From assembly GCF_003065405.1 (NCBI RefSeq), contig NZ_CP026947.1, positions 1-64,000 of the forward strand: a stretch of DNA of 64,000 bases, in the 5' to 3' direction. The notes beneath the pieces were generated by a model. That model searched no databases and had not been told where the DNA came from. It saw only the letters and a program-made list of their open reading frames with translations. Source of the stretch: Corynebacterium yudongzhengii. Lineage in GTDB: Bacteria; Actinomycetota; Actinomycetes; Mycobacteriales; Mycobacteriaceae. This document shows positions 55,005 to 63,423 of the stretch, one piece after another. The translations under genes and the position numbers were made by a program. The first letter of the stretch is position 1, and each line of letters starts with the position of its first letter.

Positions 55005-55964
55005 ATGTTCGATCTCTTCCAACAACTCTCCGGCTGGCTGACCGTGATCTTCGTGGTGTTGAGCATGCTCAACGTCGGTTTGACCCAGGACCCCCGCAAG
55101 CTGCTCCAACACCTGCGCGACTGGCAGTACCTGGTGCGCATGCTGGTCGCGAACTTCCTGGTCGTTCCGGGCGTGATGCTGCTGGCCGTGGTCATGTTCG
55201 AAATCCCGGCACCCTATTCCTCGGCGCTGCTCATCTTCTCCGCGGCCGCCGGGGCGCCGCTTTTGATCAAACTCACCGCCCAATCCGACAACGACATCGG
55301 CCAGGGCGCGACCATCCAAATGGTGCACATGGCGGCGACGGTGCTGCTTCTGCCGACCCTGCTGCCGATGCTGCTCGACGACACCGTCTCCGTCGGCATG
55401 TGGGCCATCGCCCAGCCGCTGCTGCTGCAGATGATCACCCCGCTGATCGCCGGAATGATCCTGCGCACCGTCGCCGAGAAGGTGGCCGGCGCGATCCAGA
55501 CCCCGGTCGCGCGCATCTCCAACATCGCGCTGTACGGGCTGCTCATCTTCGCCGTCCTCGGCTACCTCCCGCAGCTTATCGACGCCCAGCTCTGGGGCGC
55601 GCTGCTCACCGGCATGGCCGTGCTGCTCATCGCGTTCTACGTCGGCTACGGCACCGGCCAGGGCCGCCCGGCGCAGTCGCAGCTCGGGGCGCTGGGCACC
55701 GCCCAACGCAACACCGCCGCCGCGCTTATCACCTCTAGCCAGTTCGACGACCCGCGGGTGTTCCTCACGGTGATCATGCTCAACACGCTGATGATGTTCC
55801 TGCTGCTGTGGCTCGCAACCCGGCTGGGAAACGACGCGAAGATCGCCTTCCTCGAACCCCTCGAAGCGGACATGCCCGGCGGCGTGGAACGCCCCTACTC
55901 CGACGACCCCGCCGGCGGCGCCCGGCTGGCCCGCAAACTCCGCCTGCGCAAACCCACCTCCTAA
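55005..55964 (+). CDS. Bile acid:sodium symporter (BASS) family transporter
   Basis: The 319-residue membrane protein has nine to ten hydrophobic segments. MFDLFQQLSGWLTVIFVVLS, MLNVGLTQDPRKLLQHLRDW and the GALGTAQRNTAAALITSSQF block (Na+-site-like polar residues in a discontinuous helix) fit the BASS/arsenite-type carrier fold. It ends 34 bp before the sulfatase gene on the same strand, so it may import the sulfated substrate or export a product. The substrate is unknown. Confidence 0.82.
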   Translation: MFDLFQQLSGWLTVIFVVLSMLNVGLTQDPRKLLQHLRDWQYLVRMLVANFLVVPGVMLLAVVMFEIPAPYSSALLIFSAAAGAPLLIKLTAQSDNDIGQGATIQMVHMAATVLLLPTLLPMLLDDTVSVGMWAIAQPLLLQMITPLIAGMILRTVAEKVAGAIQTPVARISNIALYGLLIFAVLGYLPQLIDAQLWGALLTGMAVLLIAFYVGYGTGQGRPAQSQLGALGTAQRNTAAALITSSQFDDPRVFLTVIMLNTLMMFLLLWLATRLGNDAKIAFLEPLEADMPGGVERPYSDDPAGGARLARKLRLRKPTS

Positions 55965-55986
55965 AGACAAACCCACCTCCTAAAGA
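55949..55986. repeat. 19-bp tandem duplication across the transporter stop codon
   Basis: CAAACCCACCTCCTAAAGA occurs twice in tandem (55949-55967, 55968-55986). The first copy encodes KPTS and the stop; the second lies in the leader of the sulfatase gene. Confidence 0.95.
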
Positions 55987-55998
55987 AAGGACCGACCT

Positions 55999-57657
55999 AT
56001 GACCGCCAACCTCTACCGTCAGCCGAACATCCTCATCCTGTGCATGGACCAGTGGGACATGCGCATGGACCTTCCCGACGGCGTCGAACTGCCGTCGCTG
56101 CGCCGCCTGCAGAAGAAGGGCGTCACCCTCGACCGCCACTACTGCACCGTCCCGATCTGCACCCCGTCGCGCACCACCATGTGGACCGGGCAGCACGCCA
56201 TCAAAAACGGCCTGTGGGACAACACCAACTTCCCGTGGGTGTCCTCCCTCGAACCCGGGGCGCCGACGCTGGGCACCATGATGCGCGACCAGGGCTACTA
56301 CACCGCCTTCAAGGGCAAGTGGCACGTCTCCGACGTCCCGCCGGGCACGTCCGACGCGCTCGAGGACTACGGCTTCTCCGACTACCAGACCTGGGGCGAC
56401 AACTGGGGCGGGCCGATGGAGGGCCAGACCAAGGACGGCACGGTGGCGATGGAGACCGTCGACTGGCTGCGCAACACCGCCCCGAAGGACGACCCGTGGC
56501 TGCTGATCTCCTCGATGGTCAACCCGCACGACATCATGTTCTACCTGGCCCAGGAAGCCGAGGCGGGGCACGAGAAGTCCATGTTCGAGCCGATGATGCA
56601 CGGCCTGCCGTCGATGGCTGAGCTCACCCGCTGGTGGGACCCCGAGCTGCCGGAATCGGTGCACGACGAACTGTCCCAGCAGCCGCTGGGCGTGCACAAC
56701 TACAAGGAGTTCATCGAGCTCAACTACACCAACCCGCCGGCCGGCGCGGACGGCGAGGAGATCTGGAAGCAGCGCCGCATCTACCTCATCAACTGCATGC
56801 GCCTGGTGGACTGGGAGTTCTCGAAGATCTTCGCGGAACTCGACGCCCAGGACCTCTGGGACAACACCGTGGTGATCTTCACCTCCGACCACGGCGAAAT
56901 GAACGGCGCCCACGGCATGTCGCAGAAGGGCGGCATCCACTACGACGAAGCGACGGTCGTGAACATGACGGCCGTCGTCCCCGGCGGCGCCTCCGGTGTC
57001 GAGACCACCGCCGTCGGCTCCCACATCGACCTCGTGCCGACCTGCCTCTCCTTCGCGGGGCTTGACGACGACATCCGCCAGGAAACCTACCCCGATCTTC
57101 CGGGCCGGGACCTGTCGGGCGTGTTCACCGACCCGCGCCACGTCAAACCCCCGCGCGGCGACGCCGACGAGCCCGGTGACGGCGCGCTGTTGATGTGGGA
57201 TGGCCTCCACCAGGTCGACCCCCAGTGGACGGTGACCGGCGCCATGGCCGAATTGCTCGGCCTGCCCGCTGACACCGAGTTGCGGGCCCAGAAAATGCGC
57301 GAGGTCGGCGAGAAGTACGGAGCACCCGACTTCACCCGCCGCACCTTCTACCGCATCGTCGTCGACGGCCGCCACAAGTTGGTGAGGTGGTTCTCGCCGC
57401 TGGAGTACGGCCGGCCCCGCAGTGTCGACGAGCTCTACGAGACCTCGGACGTCACCGTCCACGATCTTGTCGCCGACCCGAACGAGATGGAGAACATCGG
57501 CCACCCCGACCACCCGGATTTCGACCGCGACCTAGTGCAGCGCCTGCTGGACAAGCTCAACAGTCTCATCGACCGCGAGCTGGGTGAGGACACCTCGCCG
57601 CTCGACCTCGATATGTTCGGCACGCGGGAGGTTAAGTACGCGCGCGACGCCGAGTGA
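55999..57657 (+). CDS. Type I sulfatase with CTPSR formylglycine motif
   Basis: A sulfate ester hydrolase of 552 residues in the alkaline phosphatase superfamily. The N-terminal metal-site motif NILILCMDQWD is followed by the modification motif CTVPICTPSRTTMWTGQ, where Cys54 of CTPSR should become formylglycine. FKGKWHVSD and FTSDHGEMNGAHGMSQKGG supply the remaining metal and sulfate ligands. There is no signal peptide, so it is cytosolic, consistent with a co-encoded transporter and cytosolic FGE. A choline- or aryl-sulfate-like substrate is possible. GAAAGGA precedes the ATG. Confidence 0.93.
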   Translation: MTANLYRQPNILILCMDQWDMRMDLPDGVELPSLRRLQKKGVTLDRHYCTVPICTPSRTTMWTGQHAIKNGLWDNTNFPWVSSLEPGAPTLGTMMRDQGYYTAFKGKWHVSDVPPGTSDALEDYGFSDYQTWGDNWGGPMEGQTKDGTVAMETVDWLRNTAPKDDPWLLISSMVNPHDIMFYLAQEAEAGHEKSMFEPMMHGLPSMAELTRWWDPELPESVHDELSQQPLGVHNYKEFIELNYTNPPAGADGEEIWKQRRIYLINCMRLVDWEFSKIFAELDAQDLWDNTVVIFTSDHGEMNGAHGMSQKGGIHYDEATVVNMTAVVPGGASGVETTAVGSHIDLVPTCLSFAGLDDDIRQETYPDLPGRDLSGVFTDPRHVKPPRGDADEPGDGALLMWDGLHQVDPQWTVTGAMAELLGLPADTELRAQKMREVGEKYGAPDFTRRTFYRIVVDGRHKLVRWFSPLEYGRPRSVDELYETSDVTVHDLVADPNEMENIGHPDHPDFDRDLVQRLLDKLNSLIDRELGEDTSPLDLDMFGTREVKYARDAE

Positions 57658-57714
57658 CACGGCCGCCTTCCCGGTCCCGGACTATCGATGTATGGGGGCG
57701 GCGCACCGCGACAG

Positions 57715-59118
57715 TCAGCGCGCCCGATCAAGCGCGATGGCGCCCATGACGAGCAGGCCCGTGCCCAGCAGCAACCATGCAATGACACCGACCGCGCCGG
57801 TGAAGGCATTAAGCGCGTCGCCGCCCCCGGCGGCGGCTGCGGCGTAGAGGGAGCCGAGGAAAGCGGGGGCTAACGCGCCGCCGGTCTGGCGGAACGCGGT
57901 GTTCACGGCGCCGGCTTTGGGCGCGAGGTCGGGTGCGCAGGAGTGGACGGCGACGGCCGCGGCCAGGGAGATCATCAACGCGACGCCGAGGCCGATGAAG
58001 GCGAGGCGCCAGGCGACGTCGATAAGCGTGAAGTCGCCGGGGAGCTGGGACAGGGCGAAGGTGCCGAGGCCCGCGGAGATGATTCCGCACAGCAGGACGT
58101 GCGCGGCGTCCAGTCTGGACATGAGGAACCCGGTGACGGTGAACGCGGCGACAAGTGCGGTGCCGGGCATGAACACCATGTGCAGCGCGATCCGCCACGG
58201 GTCGTGGTCGAGGCCCTGGCCCAGGAAGACGACCAGCAAAAATCCCGTTCCGATTACGGTGAACAGCGCCATCGCCGCGGCGAGTGCGGCCGCGTTGAAC
58301 AACGGTGCGCGGAACATGCTCGGCGGGATGAGGGGCCGGCGGGTGCGGCGCTCGTGCAGCGCGCAGACCACGAACGCCGCCGCGGCGACGAGGTAGGCGA
58401 GCAGGGCGGGCGCGGAGAGGAAGCCGGCGGAGCCGCCGCGGATGAAGCCGAAGATCAGGGCGACGATCCCCAGCGTCGCGGTCGCCTGCCCGACGACGTC
58501 GAGACCCGGGTCCGAGGTCGGGGCGCGCCGCAGAGCGAACGCGGCGAAACCCGCGACGGCCGCGGCGAGGGCGGCCACGAGCACGTAGACCCAGCCCCAG
58601 CTCAGCCATTGGCTGATCACCCCGCCGGCCAGCACCCCGCCGGCCAGCACTCCGCCGGCCAGCCCGCCGGTGGTGCCGCCGACCCACCCGGCGACCGCGC
58701 GGGCGCGCCGGGCGGGGTCGGTCACGGTGGTGTTGATCGTCGCCAAGGTGGTGGGCAGCAGCGCGCCCGCGCCGACGCCGGCGGTCGCCTGGGCGGTGAG
58801 CAGGAGGGGCATGACGCCGCCGGCGCTTATCGACGCCACCGCCCCCACCGTCGCCCCCACCACCATGAGCAGCAGCGCCGACACGATGACCCGCTTGCGG
58901 CCGACGGTCTCGGCGATGACCCCCGCGGAGAGGACGGCCGCCGCCATCGCGAGCAGGTACAGCGACTGCATCCACTGCAGGCCGGCGATGGGGGTGCCGG
59001 TGTCGTCGGCGATCTCGGACAGCGACACGGCGACCACGGTGATCGGCAGTTGCGAGGTGAAGACGGCGAGGATGGCGGTGGTCGTCGATAAGCGCTCGGC
59101 GCGGCGGGAAGTCTCCAT
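57715..59118 (-). CDS. MFS transporter, drug:H+ antiporter type
   Basis: The 467-residue protein has about 14 membrane segments (DHA2-like). It has motif A-like VIAETVGRKRVIV and the antiporter-type segment GVGAGALLPTTLATINTT. A low-complexity loop GGVLAGGVLAGGVISQW reflects a 15-bp tandem repeat in the DNA (58621-58662). It is convergent with the sulfatase gene (57-bp gap). Substrate unknown; multidrug or metabolite export is typical. Confidence 0.88.
   Translation of the reverse strand: METSRRAERLSTTTAILAVFTSQLPITVVAVSLSEIADDTGTPIAGLQWMQSLYLLAMAAAVLSAGVIAETVGRKRVIVSALLLMVVGATVGAVASISAGGVMPLLLTAQATAGVGAGALLPTTLATINTTVTDPARRARAVAGWVGGTTGGLAGGVLAGGVLAGGVISQWLSWGWVYVLVAALAAAVAGFAAFALRRAPTSDPGLDVVGQATATLGIVALIFGFIRGGSAGFLSAPALLAYLVAAAAFVVCALHERRTRRPLIPPSMFRAPLFNAAALAAAMALFTVIGTGFLLVVFLGQGLDHDPWRIALHMVFMPGTALVAAFTVTGFLMSRLDAAHVLLCGIISAGLGTFALSQLPGDFTLIDVAWRLAFIGLGVALMISLAAAVAVHSCAPDLAPKAGAVNTAFRQTGGALAPAFLGSLYAAAAAGGGDALNAFTGAVGVIAWLLLGTGLLVMGAIALDRAR
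58621..58662. repeat. 15-bp tandem repeat inside the MFS gene
   Basis: CCCGCCGGCCAGCAC is repeated 2.8 times with one substitution in the last unit, encoding VLAGG units. In-frame expansion or contraction by slippage is likely. Confidence 0.85.
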
Positions 59119-59210
59119 GGGCCCTCATCTTAGGGTGCGAAGCGGTAACAAATCGGTCAAAGCTGCGCTGCGCGGCCGCGCGGGCCGAACCCCGGTTATA
59201 GCCTTAAAGT

Positions 59211-59645
59211 ATGAGCACGACACGAATTTCCACCCGCATCGCGTCCGCCGTCGCCGCCGTCGCCCTCTCGCTAGGCATGGCGACCGCCGCCGCGGCCGTC
59301 GACCTCAACCCAGCGGCGCTCTCCTCGCAGGCCGGCGTCCCCGTGGTCAACGCGTCGGGGCCAGTCGGCAACTGCCATATCGCCGCGATCCGCGCGGACA
59401 TCGGGGTCGACGCGATGAACACCGTGACGTTCTGCGACGGCCGGTGGGCCGAGGTCGGCGCGGCAGGCTCCGACTACATCCTGCACGCCACCTGGACGGG
59501 CACCCGGTGGCACCTGCCGCCCTTCGACGGGGTGACCACCACCGGTCTGCAGCGCGGCTGCTACACCGCCGAGACCATCGACCGGTTGGGCGCGCCGAAT
59601 GGACTGCTCACCGAATGTGTCGCGGGGCAGTCGCAGTTGCACTAA
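59211..59645 (+). CDS. Small secreted protein
   Basis: A 144-residue protein with a clear signal peptide (RISTRIASAVAAVALSLGMA, cleavage near AAAAVDLN). The mature part has four Cys that could form two disulfides (NCHIAA, FCDGRW, GCYTAE, ECVAGQ). Family not recognised; similar short actinobacterial secreted proteins are common. It is divergent from the MFS gene and convergent with the HNH gene 4 bp away. Its stop lies in an 8-bp tandem repeat. Confidence 0.75.
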   Translation: MSTTRISTRIASAVAAVALSLGMATAAAAVDLNPAALSSQAGVPVVNASGPVGNCHIAAIRADIGVDAMNTVTFCDGRWAEVGAAGSDYILHATWTGTRWHLPPFDGVTTTGLQRGCYTAETIDRLGAPNGLLTECVAGQSQLH

Positions 59646-59649
59646 TGCA

Positions 59650-60696
59650 CTAAAGAAGGTGCATCGCACCGAGCACGGACACCGGGTGGTCCTTGACCAG
59701 CGGCGCACCGCCGCCCGGTGGGACCCATTTGAGCAGCCCGTCGCCGTCGCGGATCATGTGCCCGCGGCCCCGGCGCCGGTTGACGCTGTTGTGGTAGGCG
59801 CACAGCATCGCCACCTCGGAGGCGTTCGTCTGGCCGCCCTCGCCCCAGTCGGTGAGGTGGTGTGCCTCGCAGGCCTCGGCCGCGCGGTGGCAGTCCGGCC
59901 ACGCGCACACCGGCGACTCCGCCCGGGCGAGGAGGCGCTGTTTGCGGTTGAACTGCCGCTGCGTGCGGTAGAGGTTCGCCGGTCCTGCGACGGGGTGGTA
60001 GAGGCCGACGTAGCTGTAGTCGCTTAAGGTGGCCGCGAGGAATTCGGCGCCGGTCATGGTGGTGCCGTCGGTAAGGGCGAGGGTGACGTCGTCGCCGTGG
60101 CCGTCGCGGATGCGGGTGGCGTCGTCGAGGCCGACGATGACCATCGGGGTGACGGTGGTGGGGGAGATGCCGTCGCCGTCGAGAAGTTGGGTCAATGCGG
60201 CGCCGCGGTCGGTGTCGGTGAGCCCGACGCCGGTGCGCGAGCCGGCCTTCGCGTCCACGGAGTGCAGCAGGTCGCGGCCCTGGTTCATGCCGGTGAAGAA
60301 CTGGAAGTGCATCCGCTTCGTGCGGTGATCGACGCGGTGGCGCAGGCGCGGGGTGTCGTCGGCGTCTTCGGGGCTCGGGCGGGTGGCTTCGCGGGCGGCG
60401 GCGGCGATCGTGTCGTGGTCCGCGTCCATCGCGGCGAGCTTGCGGGCGTAGTTGTTGATGAGTACCAGCGTCTGCACCGAGTGGCGGTGGTTGTGGGCGG
60501 AGGTGGTGACGCGGCGTCGATAAGCGGTGAACCGCGTGGGGCCCAGCAGCTCGCGCGCGGTGCGGCACCACGCGCGGGCCTCGGCGAGTGAGATGCCGGC
60601 GCGCGCGACGAGATCCCGCGGGGCCAGCTCGGTGGCGGCGCGGAGGATGTCGAGGCCCCGGCTTTGCAGGGCGGCGATCTCGTCGAGGATGTTCAC
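59650..60696 (-). CDS. DUF222/HNH endonuclease-domain protein
   Basis: The 348-residue protein has an N-terminal DUF222-like helical region (about 1-200; ISLAEARAWCRTARELLGPT) and a C-terminal HNH module: ESPVCAWPDCHRAAEACEAH, HLTDWGEGGQTNASEVAMLC, YHNSVNRRR. The Cys pairs for zinc and the His-His, Asn and His positions are present. Such proteins are abundant in actinobacteria, often scattered like mobile genes; their function is poorly known. A DnaA box lies upstream in the 98-bp gap. Confidence 0.87.
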   Translation of the reverse strand: MNILDEIAALQSRGLDILRAATELAPRDLVARAGISLAEARAWCRTARELLGPTRFTAYRRRVTTSAHNHRHSVQTLVLINNYARKLAAMDADHDTIAAAAREATRPSPEDADDTPRLRHRVDHRTKRMHFQFFTGMNQGRDLLHSVDAKAGSRTGVGLTDTDRGAALTQLLDGDGISPTTVTPMVIVGLDDATRIRDGHGDDVTLALTDGTTMTGAEFLAATLSDYSYVGLYHPVAGPANLYRTQRQFNRKQRLLARAESPVCAWPDCHRAAEACEAHHLTDWGEGGQTNASEVAMLCAYHNSVNRRRGRGHMIRDGDGLLKWVPPGGGAPLVKDHPVSVLGAMHLL

Positions 60697-60747
60697 GCCG
60701 CTGAGCTTAAACGCTTCGCAACGCCCCGCCCCGCCCCAGCCGAAAAC

Positions 60748-60756
60748 TGTGGATAA
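60748..60756. promoter_or_regulatory. Isolated DnaA box
   Basis: An exact TGTGGATAA, with a TTGTCCACA near-match about 20 bp downstream, in the interval between the HNH and M20 peptidase genes. Confidence 0.45.
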
Positions 60757-60794
60757 CTACGGGGGTGCGGGGTAGTTGTCCACAGGCGCGGTTG

Positions 60795-62111
60795 TTAGCG
60801 AACCATCTTGTTTACCAGTTTCTGGTATGCGGCGACGGTCAGCTCGAGGTCTTCGAGGTAGAGGTGCTCGTCGTGGGAGTGGAGCTGGCGGTTGGCCTCG
60901 GCGAGGTCACGGCCGGGGGCGTGCAGCGCGAAGCCGTAGCCGACGCCGCCGAGCCGGCGCGCGAAGCGTAAATCAGAACCGCCGGTGGCGCACACGGGCA
61001 CGACCTGCGCATCCGGCATGAGCTCGTGGTAGGTGGAAACGACCGCGTCCCACAGCGGGCCTTCGGTGGGGGAGACGGTCGCCGGCTCGGAGATGAGGCG
61101 TTCGATGGTGACTTCTTCGGCGAGGTCGCCGAGGGCGTCGCGGAGTAGGGCGTCGATGTCGTCCTGGCTGGTGCCCGGGGTGGGGCGGATGTCCATCTCG
61201 AGATACCCGGTGGAGGGCAAAACGTTGATCGGGCCGCCGGCGTGCGCGACGGTCTGCGAGATCGTGGTGTGGGAAAACGCGTGCGCGTGGGCGGCGAGGT
61301 TGCCGAAGACGTCGTAGTCGCCGTCGCCTTTTTTGAGGGCGACTTCGGTGGCAGGGTCGAAGCGGAAGGCTTCGACGAAGCCGGTCCACAGGTCGTCGGC
61401 AAGTACGGGGGGTTCGGCGGCGGCGATGCGGCGGGCGACCTCGCCGAGCTTGACCACCGTGAAGTCCTTGCCGAAGGGCGTGGAGCCGTGCCCGGCGTCG
61501 CCGACGACGGTGATGCGTCGCTGCGCCGCGCCTTTTTCGCCGACGTTGATGGCGAGGGCGTCGGAGCCGTCGGCAAGCGGCAGGTGCGAGCCGGCGGTCT
61601 CTGAGAGGCAGTTCTTCCAGCTGAAGGCGTCGGGTTCGTTCTCCGAGATCCATTTCGCGCCCCAGCCGCCGCGGGCTTCCTCGTCGGCGAGGCCGACGAA
61701 CGTGAGCGTGCCGCGCGGGCGGCCGGCGCGCGCGACCTCGCGGGTGACGGCGGCCATGGTGGCGGTCATGAACAGCATGTCGACGCTCCCGCGGCCGTAG
61801 AGCTTGCCGTCGATGATCTCGGCGGCGAAGGGGTCGACGGTCCACTTCGATTCGTCAACGGGCACGACGTCCGTGTGGCCGAGCAGGGTGAGCGGTTCGG
61901 CGGCGTCGTCGGTGCCGTCGACGGTGAACGCGATGGAGACGCGGCCCGGGTGCGGCTCGAAGCGGCGGATGCGCACGTCGGTGTCGGCGAAGAACTCCTC
62001 GAGGGTGTTGGCGTTGCGGTACTCGTATCCGGTGTCGCCGGTGAAGTCGTTGACGCAGGCGTTGCGGATGAGTTGGCGCAGGAGTTGGAGGGTGTCGTCG
62101 TAAAGCGTCAT
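60795..62111 (-). CDS. M20-family metallopeptidase/deacylase
   Basis: The 438-residue zinc hydrolase of the ArgE/DapE/carboxypeptidase G2 type is started at MTLYDDTLQLLRQL. Metal and catalytic motifs are LLGHTDVVPVD (His, Asp), GRGSVDML (bridging Asp), LADEEARGGWG (Glu-Glu) and a C-terminal His in LHSHDEHLYLEDL. The dimerisation domain lies at about 200-310. The substrate is probably a dipeptide or N-acyl amino acid; it is not clearly DapE. It is divergent from bioB (63-bp gap). Confidence 0.9.
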   Translation of the reverse strand: MTLYDDTLQLLRQLIRNACVNDFTGDTGYEYRNANTLEEFFADTDVRIRRFEPHPGRVSIAFTVDGTDDAAEPLTLLGHTDVVPVDESKWTVDPFAAEIIDGKLYGRGSVDMLFMTATMAAVTREVARAGRPRGTLTFVGLADEEARGGWGAKWISENEPDAFSWKNCLSETAGSHLPLADGSDALAINVGEKGAAQRRITVVGDAGHGSTPFGKDFTVVKLGEVARRIAAAEPPVLADDLWTGFVEAFRFDPATEVALKKGDGDYDVFGNLAAHAHAFSHTTISQTVAHAGGPINVLPSTGYLEMDIRPTPGTSQDDIDALLRDALGDLAEEVTIERLISEPATVSPTEGPLWDAVVSTYHELMPDAQVVPVCATGGSDLRFARRLGGVGYGFALHAPGRDLAEANRQLHSHDEHLYLEDLELTVAAYQKLVNKMVR

Positions 62112-62138
62112 GGCCGCCATCCTAACCACCGCGCCCAC

Positions 62139-62154
62139 TTGAACGGTGTTTAAC
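62139..62154. promoter_or_regulatory. Candidate BioQ-type operator before bioB
   Basis: TTGAACGGTGTTTAAC lies 20 bp before the bioB start. It resembles the TGAAC-N3-GTT-type palindromes bound by the TetR-like repressor BioQ in Corynebacterium, as I recall that consensus. One extra T breaks perfect symmetry. Confidence 0.5.
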
Positions 62155-62174
62155 GATCGGGCTATGCTATCGCC

Positions 62175-63161
62175 ATGGCTGACATCTTGGACCGTATCCG
62201 CAGCACCGTGCTCGAGGCCGGCGAGCCCGCGGGCGCCGAGGACCTGCTGGAGGTGCTGCACATCGAAGACGCGCGGCTGGCGGAGCTCTCCGCGCTCGCG
62301 CACGAAGTGCGGCTGAAATGGTGCGGCGACATCGTCGAAGTCGAAGGCATCATCTCGCTGAAAACCGGCGGCTGCGGCGAGGACTGCTCGTTCTGCTCGC
62401 AGTCCGGGCTGTTCAACGAATCGCCGGTGCGCGCGGTGCGTCTCGACGTCGCGGAGCTGGTCGAGGCGGCGAAGCAGTCATCGAAAAACGGCGCCACCGA
62501 GTTCTGCATCGTCGCCGCCGTGCGCGGGCCGGACGAGCGCCTACTCGACCAGGTCCAAGACGCGATCGTGGCGATCGAACGCGACGTCGACATCAATATC
62601 TCCGCCTCGCTGGGGATCCTCACCGCCGAGCAGGCCGCCCGGCTGCGCGAGATGGGCGTCAAACGCTACAACCACAACCTGGAAACGGCGCGCTCGCACT
62701 TCCCGCAGATCGTCTCCACCCACGACTGGTTAGAGCGCCAGCGCACCCTAGAGCTCGTGCGCGACAACGGCATGGAGATCTGCTCCGGCGGGATCATCGG
62801 GATGGGCGAGACCCTCGAACAGCGCGTCGAATTCGCCCAGCAGCTCGCCGCGGTTGAGCCCTGCGAGGTGCCCATCAACTTCCTCGACCCCCGGCCCGGC
62901 ACCCCGCTGGCCAACTACCCCGTGCCCACGCGCGGCGAGTCGCTGCGCGCCATCGCGATGTTCCGCTTCGCCATGCCGCGCACCATCTTGCGCTTCGCCG
63001 GCGGCCGCGAGCTCTCGCTTGGCGACGACGGCACCGAAGCCGGCCTGCTTGGCGGCATGAACGCGATCATCGCCGGCAACTACCTCACCACCCTCGGCCG
63101 GGCGGCCGAAAAGGACCTCGACATGCTCGACCGCCTGCAGCTGCCGCTGAAGGTGCTGTAG
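62175..63161 (+). CDS. bioB: Biotin synthase
   Basis: This radical SAM enzyme inserts sulfur into dethiobiotin. The 328-residue protein carries [13 protein letters not shown] (CxxxCxxC for the 4Fe-4S cluster), [28 protein letters not shown], and [13 protein letters not shown]. Conserved Cys and Arg of the auxiliary cluster are present (SCxxx-type [16 protein letters not shown]). The next gene, bsaP, starts directly after its stop, matching the actinobacterial bioB type that needs an auxiliary protein. Confidence 0.97.
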   Translation: MADILDRIRSTVLEAGEPAGAEDLLEVLHIEDARLAELSALAHEVRLKWCGDIVEVEGIISLKTGGCGEDCSFCSQSGLFNESPVRAVRLDVAELVEAAKQSSKNGATEFCIVAAVRGPDERLLDQVQDAIVAIERDVDINISASLGILTAEQAARLREMGVKRYNHNLETARSHFPQIVSTHDWLERQRTLELVRDNGMEICSGGIIGMGETLEQRVEFAQQLAAVEPCEVPINFLDPRPGTPLANYPVPTRGESLRAIAMFRFAMPRTILRFAGGRELSLGDDGTEAGLLGGMNAIIAGNYLTTLGRAAEKDLDMLDRLQLPLKVL

Positions 63162-63398
63162 ATGGGCGCGCTGGCAGAAGCCGTGGTCAGCGGCGATAAA
63201 GCCGCCTACGACCCGTTTACCGGAACCGCCGTGGGGACCGTCGGGGAGGGGTGGTCGCCGTCGGCACGCGCGGGGCTGGAAGCGCCGCGATACTGCCAAA
63301 TCTGCGGGCGGCGCATGGTCGTGCGCATTCACCCGATAGGCTGGACGGCGCGGTGCTCGCGCCACGGCGAGCTCGACTCCACGCTGCTGGAACGCTAG
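63162..63398 (+). CDS. bsaP: Biotin synthase auxiliary protein BsaP
   Basis: A 78-residue protein translated immediately after bioB (no gap). It has a YDPFTGTAVG segment and four Cys-type positions around APRYCQICGRRMVVRIHP, then ARCSRHGE, a probable metal or Fe-S ligand set. This matches the short protein next to actinobacterial bioB genes, reported to support biotin synthase turnover. Recognised from memory of the family and the context. Confidence 0.82.
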   Translation: MGALAEAVVSGDKAAYDPFTGTAVGTVGEGWSPSARAGLEAPRYCQICGRRMVVRIHPIGWTARCSRHGELDSTLLER

Positions 63399-63423
63399 GC
63401 GCGCGCCACTAGACTCGGGGCGT

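Noticed and set aside
55000..55195. N-terminal extension of the formylglycine-generating enzyme over the transporter gene start
   Set aside because: Those residues are antisense to the transporter and lack FGE similarity; the fold begins at the GTG 54922.
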